Of a DNA stretch of 64,000 nt, positions 24,216-33,101 are shown piece by piece. How positions within the stretch are numbered: position 1 is the stretch's first letter; the number at the start of each line of letters is the position of its first letter. Origin of the DNA: Halapricum hydrolyticum. GTDB lineage: Archaea; Halobacteriota; Halobacteria; Halobacteriales; Haloarculaceae. The position numbers and the translations under genes are program-made. The notes under the pieces are model-generated. The model saw nothing but the letters and a program-made list of their open reading frames with translations, made no database searches and had not been told where the DNA came from. The DNA lies in NCBI RefSeq assembly GCF_025517535.1, contig NZ_JAOPKC010000003.1, forward strand, positions 138,093 to 202,092. The letters run 5' to 3'.

Positions 24216-25349
24216 CTAGTCTTCGAGGATGCTCGCGAGACGGTCGCGCCGATCGCGCAACTGCTTCAGTTCGTCCTGAACCGTTCCGTTTTTGAGGCGC
24301 TTGCGTTCGTCGCTGTCGAGTCGCTTCCTGGCGATGGCGCTCTCGCGCAACCGCTCGTAGTCCCCGCGCCGGCTGAGTGCCCGGACGTCTCGCAGCGCCG
24401 CCAGTACCGACTCCGGCGGATCGATCCGGTCGACGACGGAGACGAGTTCGCGGCACTGAAATTCGAGCGTCTCGGCGGTCGGCGGCGCCCACTCGATCGT
24501 CAGCGGGTCGGCGCCGAGTCGTTGCAGGTACGTCCGGTGGGTCGCGACGTTGCGCTTGAGCGCGCGGGCATTGTCGACGTAGTGGTCGAGCTTCGAGACC
24601 GAGTACTCGGCGTACTCGAGCAGTTGCGGGATCGATTCGGCTCCGGCCTCGGCCGTCCTGACGTATTCCAGCAGGTCTTCCGGCGGCTGGCGATACTCGA
24701 CCAGGGGGAACGCGGCCGTCGACTCGACGAACGCGAGCACCTCGCGGGCGCTGGCTTCGCGGGTGAACGTTTCGAACGCCTCGGTGACGCGCTCGTTGTA
24801 GGCCTCGATCGGCTCGCGAAGCCGCTCGACGGGTGCGTCCAGATCAGCCTCGCCGAGTTCGACCAGGCGCTCGTACTCCGTGATCCGTTCGTCGAGCGCC
24901 CGTCGCTTCCGTTCGAGGTCGTGTCTCGCCTCGTCGAGGCGGTCTCGCGTTCGCCCGCGTTCTTCGAGACGCTCGACCAGGTCGGCGACCGGCCGTAGCG
25001 CCTCGCGAGCGTCCTCGAAGTCCGAGTGCTTGAGATATCGCTCGTGCATCAGGTCGTCGACCGCCTCGAAGTCCGCGCGGTGGGGCAGGTCTTCCGGGAG
25101 GTGCTCGAAGAAGTGTGCCAGTTCTTCCTGGTATTCGATGAACGCCTCCATGTCGACCTCTCCCTCGCCGTCGCTGACGATTCGAGACTCGTAGCGGTCG
25201 AACAGTCCGGTGAGTTCGCCGTAGTACTCCTGAAGCGTCCGCAGGCGCTGCTCGCCGGCCTCCTCGACGCGGTCACACGCCTCCTCGTGGGCGCGCTCGC
25301 GACGCTGGAACTGATCGATCAGCTCCTCGACGGACTGCCCCTCACTCAT
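24216..25349 (-). CDS. Coiled-coil haloarchaeal protein, DUF7118-like
   Basis: This is a 377-aa soluble protein dominated by heptad-like helices over most of its length (for example near residues 1-50, 100-175 and 325-375), with no membrane segment or known enzyme motif. It matches a haloarchaea-specific family (recalled as DUF7118). Its start overlaps the hisI stop by eight bases, so the two are cotranscribed. A structural or DNA-associated role is conceivable, but nothing shows it. Confidence 0.6.
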   Translation of the reverse strand: MSEGQSVEELIDQFQRRERAHEEACDRVEEAGEQRLRTLQEYYGELTGLFDRYESRIVSDGEGEVDMEAFIEYQEELAHFFEHLPEDLPHRADFEAVDDLMHERYLKHSDFEDAREALRPVADLVERLEERGRTRDRLDEARHDLERKRRALDERITEYERLVELGEADLDAPVERLREPIEAYNERVTEAFETFTREASAREVLAFVESTAAFPLVEYRQPPEDLLEYVRTAEAGAESIPQLLEYAEYSVSKLDHYVDNARALKRNVATHRTYLQRLGADPLTIEWAPPTAETLEFQCRELVSVVDRIDPPESVLAALRDVRALSRRGDYERLRESAIARKRLDSDERKRLKNGTVQDELKQLRDRRDRLASILED

Positions 25350-25716
25350 CGTAGACGTCCTCGGGATCGAACACCTTCTCGCCGACCACGTCGCCGTCGA
25401 TCGTCCGGTAGAAGCAACTCCGGTGGCCGGTGTGACAGGCCCCGCCCTCCTGGTCGATCAGGTACAGCAGCGTATCACCGTCACAGTCGACGCGGATCTC
25501 TTCGACGTGCTGGGTGTGCCCGCTGGTCGCGCCCTTCTCCCAGAGCTCGTCACGGCTCCGGGAGTAGTAGTGGGCACGGCCGGTCTCGCGGGTCCGTTCG
25601 AGTGCCTCGGGCGTGACGTACGCGAGCATGAGAACCTCGCCGCTGTCGGCGTCCTGGGCGATCGCCGGGAGATACTCGTTGTCGTCGAAGGCCAGTTTCG
25701 GCGGCGCGTCGCTCAT
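25342..25716 (-). CDS. hisI: Phosphoribosyl-AMP cyclohydrolase
   Basis: This enzyme opens the purine ring of PR-AMP, the third step of histidine synthesis. It is 124 aa, a stand-alone cyclohydrolase. The family's zinc- and magnesium-binding residues are in VDCDGDTLLYLIDQ (residues 75-88) and the C-terminal GACHTGHRSCFYR. ATG 25716 is the natural start. It leads a two-gene minus-strand unit with the coiled-coil gene. Confidence 0.92.
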   Translation of the reverse strand: MSDAPPKLAFDDNEYLPAIAQDADSGEVLMLAYVTPEALERTRETGRAHYYSRSRDELWEKGATSGHTQHVEEIRVDCDGDTLLYLIDQEGGACHTGHRSCFYRTIDGDVVGEKVFDPEDVYDE

Positions 25717-25757
25717 ATCACTGTGGTCGGCACAGTCTCGCATAGGCCTTTTGCGTT

Positions 25758-26654
25758 CTAGATGCCGATCTCGTCCCCATACTGCCGCTCGTACTCGTCG
25801 GCCAGCCGATCGGGTGAGAGTTCCGGATGGGCCAGATCCCGCGAGGAGACGGCCAGCCCGCCGGCGAGCGTCCCCAGTCGAAGGCTCGTCTCGACGGACA
25901 GCCCCTGTCGATGGCCGTAGAGATACCCCGCGAAGAACGCATCGCCAGCGCCGTTTGTGTCGACCAGTTCGAACTCGGCGGCGGGAACCTCGAACCATTC
26001 GCCGTCGGCGGTCAGCGCGGTCGCACCGTCGCTCCCCCGAGTGCAGACGACCAGCCGTTTGCCGGCGTCGATCTGCTCGCGCATGAAGGCCCGATGGTCG
26101 TCCATCCCTTCCTCGCTCATGAACAGGTAATCGGCGGCCGCGAGGAAGTCGTCGTAGTACTCGTCCTCGCCGTCATACGCGTGGACGTCGGCCCAGACGG
26201 ACGTCCCGGCCTCGGCCGCGGCCGGGAGCAGATGTCGCGAGTAGTTGACTGGACTGACGACGAGCGCGTCGGCCTCACCGACCCACCGCTCTAGCCGCCC
26301 GTAGTCGATATCCGGCTCCTGGGTCGGTGAGACGACGAAGATCGAGATCCGCTCGCCGGCGTCGTTCATCAGGTTGACGTGGCGCTCGGTCCCGTTGGGA
26401 TCGTAATCGAACCGGAAATCGACCGGCTCGGCCGCGAAGCGATCGCGGATCGCCTCGCCGTAGCGATCCTCGCCGATCATCGCGTGAAACCGGGTGTCGA
26501 CGCCGAGCCGACCCAGGTTCAGCGACTTGCCCGAGCCGCTCGACCCCAGCGTCTCCTGGAAGTCCCGTGCGAAGTGGGTCTCCGTCCGGTCGGGAAACGA
26601 ATCGAGGTAGACGATCGAGTCCCAGGAACAGCCGCCCGCGACGAATACGTCCAT
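25758..26654 (-). CDS. PfkB-family carbohydrate kinase
   Basis: This is a ribokinase-like sugar or nucleoside kinase (298 aa). The N-terminal substrate part begins VAGGCSWDSIVYLD. The C-terminal signature DTNGAGDAFFAGYL (near residues 229-242) carries the catalytic aspartate and anion hole. TRGSDGATAL is the nucleotide-binding strand. The substrate is not predictable from sequence; ribose, fructose-phosphate-like sugars or 2-keto-3-deoxy sugars are all possible. It lies downstream of the prepilin peptidase gene, separated by three direct repeats. Confidence 0.85.
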   Translation of the reverse strand: MDVFVAGGCSWDSIVYLDSFPDRTETHFARDFQETLGSSGSGKSLNLGRLGVDTRFHAMIGEDRYGEAIRDRFAAEPVDFRFDYDPNGTERHVNLMNDAGERISIFVVSPTQEPDIDYGRLERWVGEADALVVSPVNYSRHLLPAAAEAGTSVWADVHAYDGEDEYYDDFLAAADYLFMSEEGMDDHRAFMREQIDAGKRLVVCTRGSDGATALTADGEWFEVPAAEFELVDTNGAGDAFFAGYLYGHRQGLSVETSLRLGTLAGGLAVSSRDLAHPELSPDRLADEYERQYGDEIGI

Positions 26655-26697
26655 ATCGGGATCGAATCGGACAGCCGGCTTGTCACTGTCGGTTTGC

Positions 26698-26777
26698 CCG
26701 AGTCCGGCCTGCAGGATGTCGATCTAGCCGAGTCCGGCCTGCAGGATGTCGATCTAGCCGAGTCCGGCCTGCAGGAG
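26698..26777. repeat. Tandem triplication (30-base unit) at a gene end
   Basis: The unit CCGAGTCCGGCCTGCAGGAT (first 20 bases), followed by GTCGATCTAG, occurs at 26698-26727 and 26728-26757, and as a 20-base partial third copy at 26758-26777. It includes the last codons and stop of the peptidase gene, so each copy brings a stop codon in the same frame. It probably arose by replication slippage. Confidence 0.9.
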
Positions 26778-27821
26778 CAGCCAGACCAGCACGTCACCGG
26801 CGACGAGACTCACTACCAGTCCCCCGAACATCGGGACGATAAAGGGGATCCCCGGGGAATACCACACCCGATCTTTCGTCGTGAGGAGTGTCAATCCGGC
26901 CCGGAGTTCCTCGGCGTCAGTCCCGTAGATGGGGCCGCCGATGTCCTCGAAGAACGCGTCCGAACCCCATGGATCGTCGTATTCTCGCCCGGACGGATCC
27001 TCGGGGGTCGAGGTATCTTCCAGACCTCCACCGTCAGTGAACACCAGCGACCCGTCCCGTTCGGGGATCGTTCCGTCGCCGGGATCCTCGGGCTCGGCCG
27101 GCAGGCTCGCGGGGTCGCGACAGCGTTCGGGATCGGCCCGCAACTCCGCAAGCGTCAGTCCGCGCCAGGAGAGGTACATCCGAAGCACGTCCAGATCCAT
27201 GCCGCGTCGAGTGAAGCCGTCCGGTCGCTCCAGCAACCGACCGTACCGCCGGGGCAGCGTCTCGACGGCGACGGGGCGACCGACGACCATCATCCGACTT
27301 ACCGCACCGCCGAGCAGGTTCCGGCCCGCGAGCGCGACGGGATAGACGGCGCCGACCAGCACCGTGTTCGAGAGGATGGTCAGCGCGAACACCCCGAGTG
27401 TGGCCTCGAACCACGGGAGGGTAATCGACGGGAAGTAGAACACCGGATAGACGGGAAAGAGGATCGCCAGCGCCATCAACGCCTTCGCGTCCGCGCCGCC
27501 GAATCCGCCGAACCACCAGAAAACGTACGAAAAGGGCACCAGAAAGCCTACGCTGATCGCCGCTCGGACGGCGAACGACTGGACGGTCTCGCCGGCCGGC
27601 CAGGCCTCGACACCGATGTCGAGCCCGTCGACGGTCAGCATCCACGCTGTGTCGGCCCAGACGGCCAGCCCGTCCCAGAAGAGCAGGCCGATCCCGAGCG
27701 CGATCAGGGGGAGCCACGTCTCGTTGGGGACGCGGCGGGTCTTGACGTCCCGGATCGCCGCCCAGCCAAGCACCGGTACGGCAACCAGGCGCAACAGATC
27801 GGTGATCGCTGCGGCGTACAC
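26754..27821 (-). CDS. A24-family prepilin/preflagellin peptidase
   Basis: This is a 355-aa membrane aspartyl protease, the class that cleaves type IV pilin or archaellin signal peptides (PibD/FlaK). The two catalytic aspartates are D25 (in AAIRDVKTRR) and D111 (in the GxGD-like GGAD of GGFGGADAKALM). About eight membrane segments are present. The C-terminal third has a long hydrophilic acidic loop (about residues 230-320) before the last two hydrophobic segments. Start GTG at 27821 follows the cofH stop by 102 bases. A pilin-like substrate candidate is encoded near 57.5 kb. Confidence 0.75.
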   Translation of the reverse strand: MYAAAITDLLRLVAVPVLGWAAIRDVKTRRVPNETWLPLIALGIGLLFWDGLAVWADTAWMLTVDGLDIGVEAWPAGETVQSFAVRAAISVGFLVPFSYVFWWFGGFGGADAKALMALAILFPVYPVFYFPSITLPWFEATLGVFALTILSNTVLVGAVYPVALAGRNLLGGAVSRMMVVGRPVAVETLPRRYGRLLERPDGFTRRGMDLDVLRMYLSWRGLTLAELRADPERCRDPASLPAEPEDPGDGTIPERDGSLVFTDGGGLEDTSTPEDPSGREYDDPWGSDAFFEDIGGPIYGTDAEELRAGLTLLTTKDRVWYSPGIPFIVPMFGGLVVSLVAGDVLVWLLLQAGLG

Positions 27822-27923
27822 GCTGGTCGAACGCTCAGGAGGCAGGCTGTTATCACTTGCGGAACGGCGAAGCGTCGATCTGACGCCCCGTGCCCGCCTC
27901 GAACCGACGGAATCGGCGCTCAA

Positions 27924-29270
27924 TCACTCGATCAGCGGGGTCCCGTCGGCCTTCGGGCCGAGCGTCGGGCCGTGCGGCGGGTCGCCGTCGATCCGGCGGC
28001 GCGTCCGGTAGTCGGTCGAGCGCTCGACGGGGATCCGGCCGATCGACTCGATCAACTCGACGTACTGGTCGAACGAGCGGTACTCGCCGAAGCCGCCGCC
28101 CGCGCGCTTGGTGATCTCCTCGGAGAGGATCGTCCCCATGAAATCGTCCGCGCCGCTGTTGAGCAGCTTCAGTCCCTGCTGGTCGCCGTATTTGACCCAC
28201 GACGCCTGGATGTGGTCGACGTTATCGAGGAACAGTCGCGAGACGGCGATCATCAGTTCGTCCTCCTGCACGGTCGGCCCGCCCTCGACCATCCCGTAGT
28301 CGTACAGCGGCGTGTTCTGGTGGACAAAGGATAGCGGGATGAACTCGGTGATCGCGTCCGTCCGGTCCTGCAACTCGCGAACCCGATCGAGGTGGATCGC
28401 CCGGTGAGCCTCGTTCTCGACGTGGCCGTACATGATCGTCGCGGTGATGTCCAGCCCAACCGTCGCGGCGGCCTCCATCGCTTCGAGCCAGCCGTCGCTG
28501 TCGATCTTACCCGGACAGATGACGTCCCGGACTTCGTCGACGAGGATCTCGGCGGCCGTCCCCGGTGCGGAGTCGAGCCCGGCGTCGGCGAGTCGTCGAT
28601 AGACCTCCTCGTAGCTCCACGCTGTCCCGCGGCGTGCGTGGGCGGCTTCCTCCGGGGTCATCGAGTGGACGTGGACGCCGTCGACGCTCATCGCCTCGAT
28701 CTGCTCGACGTAGGTTCCCGGGTCGACCTCGTAGGCCGACGGCGACCGATAGTTCAGATCGCCCCGATCGCTGGCTTCCAGTATCTCGCGGTGATCGTCG
28801 TCCAGCGCGAACGCGGGATGGAGTCCCGAGACGGAGGTCACCTCGTAGATCCCGCGCTCGACGGCGTCGGCGACGATCTCCCGGGATTGGGTGGGCGTCT
28901 TCGTGAATCCGTCGTGATCGGCGTCGGATGATTCGAGGAACTGATCGGAGCGATCCTTGAAATTGCAGAACAGACAGCCGGTGTTGCAGGCAGTCGTGAC
29001 GTTGTTGTTGAGGTTGGCGACGAACGTGACCTCCCGGCCGACGAGTTCGGCGCGGCGGTGATCGGCCGCCTCGAGCACCTGCTCTTTGCGTTCGCGGTCG
29101 ATCCCGTCCGTGCCGCTGCCGGTCGTGAGGAGTTCGATCGCGTCGGCGACCGTCAGCCGCGTCCCGTCGCGAGCCTTCGCCAGCGCGTTCTCGAAGTGCT
29201 GGTCGGTCTCGGGGCTGTGCTCGAACGCGAGCGCGTCCCCGGTGTTCGTCCCCGATTCGAAGGCAACCAT
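27924..29270 (-). CDS. cofH: Deazaflavin (F0) synthase subunit CofH
   Basis: This is a radical-SAM enzyme that joins a tyrosine-derived fragment with an aminouracil to build the F420 precursor F0 (with CofG). It is 448 aa. The cluster motif CNTGCLFC has C95, C99 and C102. NLNNNVTTACN and SLMPEEAAH-like positions (seen as SMTPEEAAHARRG) are typical. CofG is not in the window. F420 would be used by archaeal oxidoreductases. The ATG at 29270 was chosen as the family start; the frame extends 12 codons further. Confidence 0.88.
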   Translation of the reverse strand: MVAFESGTNTGDALAFEHSPETDQHFENALAKARDGTRLTVADAIELLTTGSGTDGIDRERKEQVLEAADHRRAELVGREVTFVANLNNNVTTACNTGCLFCNFKDRSDQFLESSDADHDGFTKTPTQSREIVADAVERGIYEVTSVSGLHPAFALDDDHREILEASDRGDLNYRSPSAYEVDPGTYVEQIEAMSVDGVHVHSMTPEEAAHARRGTAWSYEEVYRRLADAGLDSAPGTAAEILVDEVRDVICPGKIDSDGWLEAMEAAATVGLDITATIMYGHVENEAHRAIHLDRVRELQDRTDAITEFIPLSFVHQNTPLYDYGMVEGGPTVQEDELMIAVSRLFLDNVDHIQASWVKYGDQQGLKLLNSGADDFMGTILSEEITKRAGGGFGEYRSFDQYVELIESIGRIPVERSTDYRTRRRIDGDPPHGPTLGPKADGTPLIE

Positions 29271-29410
29271 CGTTTCGAACGGAGAGCGCGACAGTGAAAA
29301 CGCCACGGGTCGCGTCGCGGTTCTCCGATACCGAAACCGGGGTCACCATTCGACCGATCGGCGCCCGGCAAGCGCAACGCTGATTGGCCGGTGCCCCCGA
29401 GTTTCGGGTC

Positions 29411-31024
29411 GTGACTGATCGCTCCGACGATGAGGGACGGCCGTCCGACGACGAAGACGCGGAGCGGCGCGACGCGGCGCCGGCCGATGACTCATCGAAG
29501 CCGGCCGATGACTCATCGAAGCCGGCCGACGACTCATCGAAGCCGGCCGACGAGCCGTCGGAGTCGATCACCGAGGGCGGGCTGATCCGACCGCTGATCC
29601 GTCTCGCCTGGCCCATCATCGTCATCCAGCTGTTGCAGGTCACCTACAACATCGCCGACACGCTCTGGTTGGGGCGGCTCTCGACGGACGCCGTCGGCGC
29701 GATCAGCCTCGCTTTTCCGCTGATCTTTCTGCTCATCGCGATCGCAGGCGGGTTCACGACCGCCGGCGCGATCCTGGTCGCTCAGTACACCGGCGCGAAG
29801 GGGAAGCGCTCCGCCGGACTGGTCACCGGCCAGACCGTGATGTTCGTCTCGCTTCTGTCGGTCGTGATCGGGATCGTCGGGTACTTTTACACGCGTCCGG
29901 CCCTGGAGTTGCTCCCCAGCGATCCCGAGACCTCCGCGGCAGTCATTCCGCTGGCCGCCGACTACATGGAGGTCATCTTCCTGGGGATTCCGCTGATGTT
30001 CGGCTTTTTCGTCTTCTCGGCGCTCATGCGCGGGTACGGCGACACGCGGACGCCGATGTTCGTGATGGCGATCTCCGTCGGCCTGAACGTCGTGGTCGAT
30101 CCGATCTTCATCTTCGGCTTCCAGTCCAATCCGCTGTTTTCGTGGCTCGGCGCGGGCGGGCTGGAAGCGTCCCTGTTCGCCGCCACTGGCTTCTCCGGGC
30201 TCGGGATAGCCGGGGCCGCGCTCGCGACGATCCTCTCTCGCGGCGTCGCGACCGCGATCGGGCTGTACCTGCTGTTCGCGACGGGGATCGGCCCTGCTGT
30301 GTCGCTATCGCATCTCCGGCCGGATCTCAGCGTCATCGGGGACATCGTCCGGCTCGGGACGCCGAGCATGATCGAGCAGTCCGCGAGCGCGCTGGCGATG
30401 ATCACCCTCACTGCGATCGTCGTCACGTTCGCGCCGCCGGTCGTGGCCGCCTACGGACTCGGCAATCGTCTCATCTCGCTGGTGTTCCTGCCGGCGATGG
30501 GGCTCGGGCGGGCGATCGACACCATGGTCGGGCAGAACCTCGGCGCCGACCGGGCCGACCGGGCGGCGCGCGCGACGTGGCTGGCTGCCGGGACCGGCGC
30601 GGGCGTGATGCTCGTCGTCGCCGTCATCGCGGTCGTGTTCACCGAACCGATCGTCAGCGTCTTCCTCGGGAGCGGCATCGAGGACGCCGCCGCGACGATC
30701 GAACTCGGCGTCGAGTACGTCCGGATCCGGTCGGTCGAGTTCGCCTTCATCGGCGTCTCGCAGGTCATCTTCGGCGCGTTCCGCGGGGCCGGCAACACCC
30801 GGACGGCGATGGTGCTGTCGATCGTCACGCTGTGGGTCGGCCGCGTCGCGAGCATCGGGCTGCTCGTGTTCGTGTTCGAGTGGGGTGCGACCGGCATCTG
30901 GGTCGGGATGGCCCTGGGCAACATCGTCGGGGCGTCGCTCGCGGTGCCGTGGTTCCTCCGGGGCACCTGGAAAGAGCGCTACATCGACGAACCGGCAGTC
31001 GAGGCCGAGGAGACGATCGCCTGA
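29411..31024 (+). CDS. MATE-family efflux transporter
   Basis: This is a 537-aa multidrug/toxic-compound efflux protein with 12 membrane segments in two halves. Typical family segments are IADTLWLGRLSTDAVGAISL (N-half) and VGQNLGADRADRA (C-half). The first 50 residues are an acidic, disordered extension made of three copies of DDSSKPA, coded by a 21-base tandem repeat; the family normally lacks it. The start GTG 29411 places this extension inside the protein. The substrate is unknown. Confidence 0.85.
   Translation: MTDRSDDEGRPSDDEDAERRDAAPADDSSKPADDSSKPADDSSKPADEPSESITEGGLIRPLIRLAWPIIVIQLLQVTYNIADTLWLGRLSTDAVGAISLAFPLIFLLIAIAGGFTTAGAILVAQYTGAKGKRSAGLVTGQTVMFVSLLSVVIGIVGYFYTRPALELLPSDPETSAAVIPLAADYMEVIFLGIPLMFGFFVFSALMRGYGDTRTPMFVMAISVGLNVVVDPIFIFGFQSNPLFSWLGAGGLEASLFAATGFSGLGIAGAALATILSRGVATAIGLYLLFATGIGPAVSLSHLRPDLSVIGDIVRLGTPSMIEQSASALAMITLTAIVVTFAPPVVAAYGLGNRLISLVFLPAMGLGRAIDTMVGQNLGADRADRAARATWLAAGTGAGVMLVVAVIAVVFTEPIVSVFLGSGIEDAAATIELGVEYVRIRSVEFAFIGVSQVIFGAFRGAGNTRTAMVLSIVTLWVGRVASIGLLVFVFEWGATGIWVGMALGNIVGASLAVPWFLRGTWKERYIDEPAVEAEETIA
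29483..29545 (+). repeat. Three in-frame 21-base repeats in the MATE gene
   Basis: Three near-identical units (GCCGATGACTCATCGAAGCC, plus G) start at 29483, 29504 and 29525; the third differs by one base. They code ADDSSKP, repeated, in a disordered cytoplasmic tail. Confidence 0.9.
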
Positions 31025-31048
31025 CCGTCGGCGTTACAGCCGGCCGTC

Positions 31049-32068
31049 TCACGTCGGGAGGAGATCGACCGCGACGTCGAGCGCTTCGAGGACGACCCAG
31101 ACGACGAACAGCGCGTACGCGGCCAGCAGGCCGTACGATTCGATCACCGAGAGCGCCAGGTCCGTCCGGAGCGCGGTAAACAGCAAGACTGTCGACAGCG
31201 TGAGCACGGCGAACATCGGAATCGCCATCGAGAAGTTGATCGGCGTGCTGCCGACGAGCATCACCCCGATCGGGATCGCGACCAGCAGATCGAACGTGTT
31301 CGACCCGAGTACGTTCGCGAGCGACGCGATCCCGCGCTCCTCACTTGCAGCCCGCACGCTCACCATCGCGTCGGGCAGGCTCGTCGCGGCGGCAGCGATC
31401 GTCACGCCCATGATGAAATCGGGGACGCCCAGGGCCGTGCCGATGACGTCGACGGAGTGAACCAGTCGTTCGACGGCGATCAAAATGGCGACCAGGCCGG
31501 CGACGAGCAACCCCCACTGGCGGCCGATCGCGATGTCGCTCCCGTCGTCGTCGCTCTCGTGATCGGCGGTGTCCTGGTACTGGATGAATACGTACAGCCC
31601 GTACATCCCGAGCGGGACAAGCGCCAGCGGCCGGGTGATGTTCCCTGCGAGATACTCGACGCCGCCGACGGGATAGTAGATCACCGCCAGCGCGAACGTG
31701 ATGACGAGCACGGATACGGCGAGCATGTAGAACAGCGCTTCCTTGTACACCAGCGCCCGGTTGGCCTCGATCTTCTCCGCGGTGGTGATCCCGGCGAGTG
31801 CGGGGATCACGAGGATGTTGAACACTGCGGACCCGACGATCGTGCCGACACCCAGCTCCAGTGAGTTGACAGTGATCGCTGCGACGACGACCGTCGCCAA
31901 CTCGGGGAAACTCGAACCGATCGCGGTGACGATCGATCCCTGGACGACTTCGGGCAGTCCGTAGTACGTCGCGAGCCGTTCGCTGGCGTTTTCCAGCCAG
32001 CCGCTACCGATCCAGATCACGCCGGTGGTCAGGAGAATGATCACCACGTCGACTGCGAGTGTCGCCAT
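31049..32068 (-). CDS. Sodium/calcium exchanger-like antiporter
   Basis: This is a 339-aa CaCA-family cation exchanger. Two alpha-repeats are visible: GSSFPELATVVVAA (near residue 51) and AAATSLPDAMVSVRA (near residue 228), each with the conserved acidic residue that binds the cation. Ten hydrophobic segments are present, with an acidic loop (ADHESDDDGSD) in the middle. It probably exports calcium using the sodium gradient; an exact ion is not proven. Confidence 0.85.
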   Translation of the reverse strand: MATLAVDVVIILLTTGVIWIGSGWLENASERLATYYGLPEVVQGSIVTAIGSSFPELATVVVAAITVNSLELGVGTIVGSAVFNILVIPALAGITTAEKIEANRALVYKEALFYMLAVSVLVITFALAVIYYPVGGVEYLAGNITRPLALVPLGMYGLYVFIQYQDTADHESDDDGSDIAIGRQWGLLVAGLVAILIAVERLVHSVDVIGTALGVPDFIMGVTIAAAATSLPDAMVSVRAASEERGIASLANVLGSNTFDLLVAIPIGVMLVGSTPINFSMAIPMFAVLTLSTVLLFTALRTDLALSVIESYGLLAAYALFVVWVVLEALDVAVDLLPT

Positions 32069-32137
32069 CGGATCAGTGATCGGACGGCGGCTGTAATTAT
32101 CTGCCGATCAGATCCCCGGCCGAAAGCCCCGGGCGAT

Positions 32138-33019
32138 TTATCGCATCACTCGGGGCCCGTTGCGCACCGTGATGACCGGCACGGGGACCGATCGAACGGT
32201 CTTCTCGGCGACGCTGCCAAGCAGGATCCGCTCGACGCCCTGGCGGCCCGTCGTGCCCATCACGACGGCGTCGATCCCCTCCCGATCGACGATTTCGTGG
32301 ATCTTTTTCGCGGGAGATCCGGACTCGACGTGCGTGGTGACTCCGTCGATACCACGTTCCCTCGCGGTGTTTGCGACGGTGTCGACGACCTCGGCGGCGT
32401 GCGTTTCACCGGCGTTGGCGAGTCGCTCCGAGCGCACGTCGGGACTGAACGCGCCGGTGTCGACGACCGACAGCGCGTGAACGTCCGCGCCCATCGCCGC
32501 GGCCACTTCGACGGCGTGTTCGGTCGCGCTCTCGGCCGCCTTGCTCCCGTCTGTCGGGACGAGAATCTGTTCGAACGGCACGACGAACTTCTCGTCTGCG
32601 ACCATCCGAGCCGTCAACACGGGCGTCTCTGAGAGCCGGACGACCTTTTCGGTGACGCTGCCGAGCAAGTACCGCGAGAGTCCCTGCCGCCCCCTGGTCG
32701 GCATCACGATCACGTCGAAGTCGTGCTCCTCGCCGTACTCGACGATCGTCTCCGCTGGCGTCCCCTGTACGACGTCTGCAGTGTATCGAACACCGAGCGT
32801 ATCGAGGGTCTCGCCTGCTTCCGCGAGGATCTGCTCGCCTTGCTCGATGAGCCCGTCGAGTACTCCGCCGTCGGCGCGTGTGACGCTCACTTCGTTCGTG
32901 TCGGCGACGTACAACAGCCGGATCGATCCGTCCGTCCACTGGGCGAGCTCGCCCGCGTGGTGGAGTACTTCGGTCGCCCCGTCACTGCCGTCGAAGGGAA
33001 AGAGGATCCTTTCGTACAT
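32138..33019 (-). CDS. Tandem universal stress protein
   Basis: This is a 293-aa protein with two UspA domains in tandem (residues 1-140 and 148-290). Each starts with ERILFPFDGSDG or QILVPTDGSKAA. Each has the ATP-binding pattern G-2X-G-9X-G-S/T near its C-terminus, seen as MPTRGRQGLSRYLLGSVTEK and MGTTGRQGVERILLGSVAEK. It is a cytoplasmic stress or nucleotide-binding protein. It is divergent from purC across 82 bases with AT-rich TTTTAC near 33050. Confidence 0.88.
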   Translation of the reverse strand: MYERILFPFDGSDGATEVLHHAGELAQWTDGSIRLLYVADTNEVSVTRADGGVLDGLIEQGEQILAEAGETLDTLGVRYTADVVQGTPAETIVEYGEEHDFDVIVMPTRGRQGLSRYLLGSVTEKVVRLSETPVLTARMVADEKFVVPFEQILVPTDGSKAAESATEHAVEVAAAMGADVHALSVVDTGAFSPDVRSERLANAGETHAAEVVDTVANTARERGIDGVTTHVESGSPAKKIHEIVDREGIDAVVMGTTGRQGVERILLGSVAEKTVRSVPVPVITVRNGPRVMR

Positions 33020-33101
33020 GATTGATCGACTGCGTCCCATCTGGGATGTTTTACCCGAGCCGATGTCAAACCCTATGGTGGTCCGGACGGAAACGCCGTC
33101 A

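Noticed and set aside
26698..26777. Repeat cluster considered as a CRISPR array
   Set aside because: There are no spacers; the copies are directly adjacent and contain the gene end.
26379..28334. 651-codon open frame on the plus strand
   Set aside because: It runs antisense to the PfkB kinase, A24 peptidase and CofH genes, which have clear motifs; the shadow product is low-complexity.
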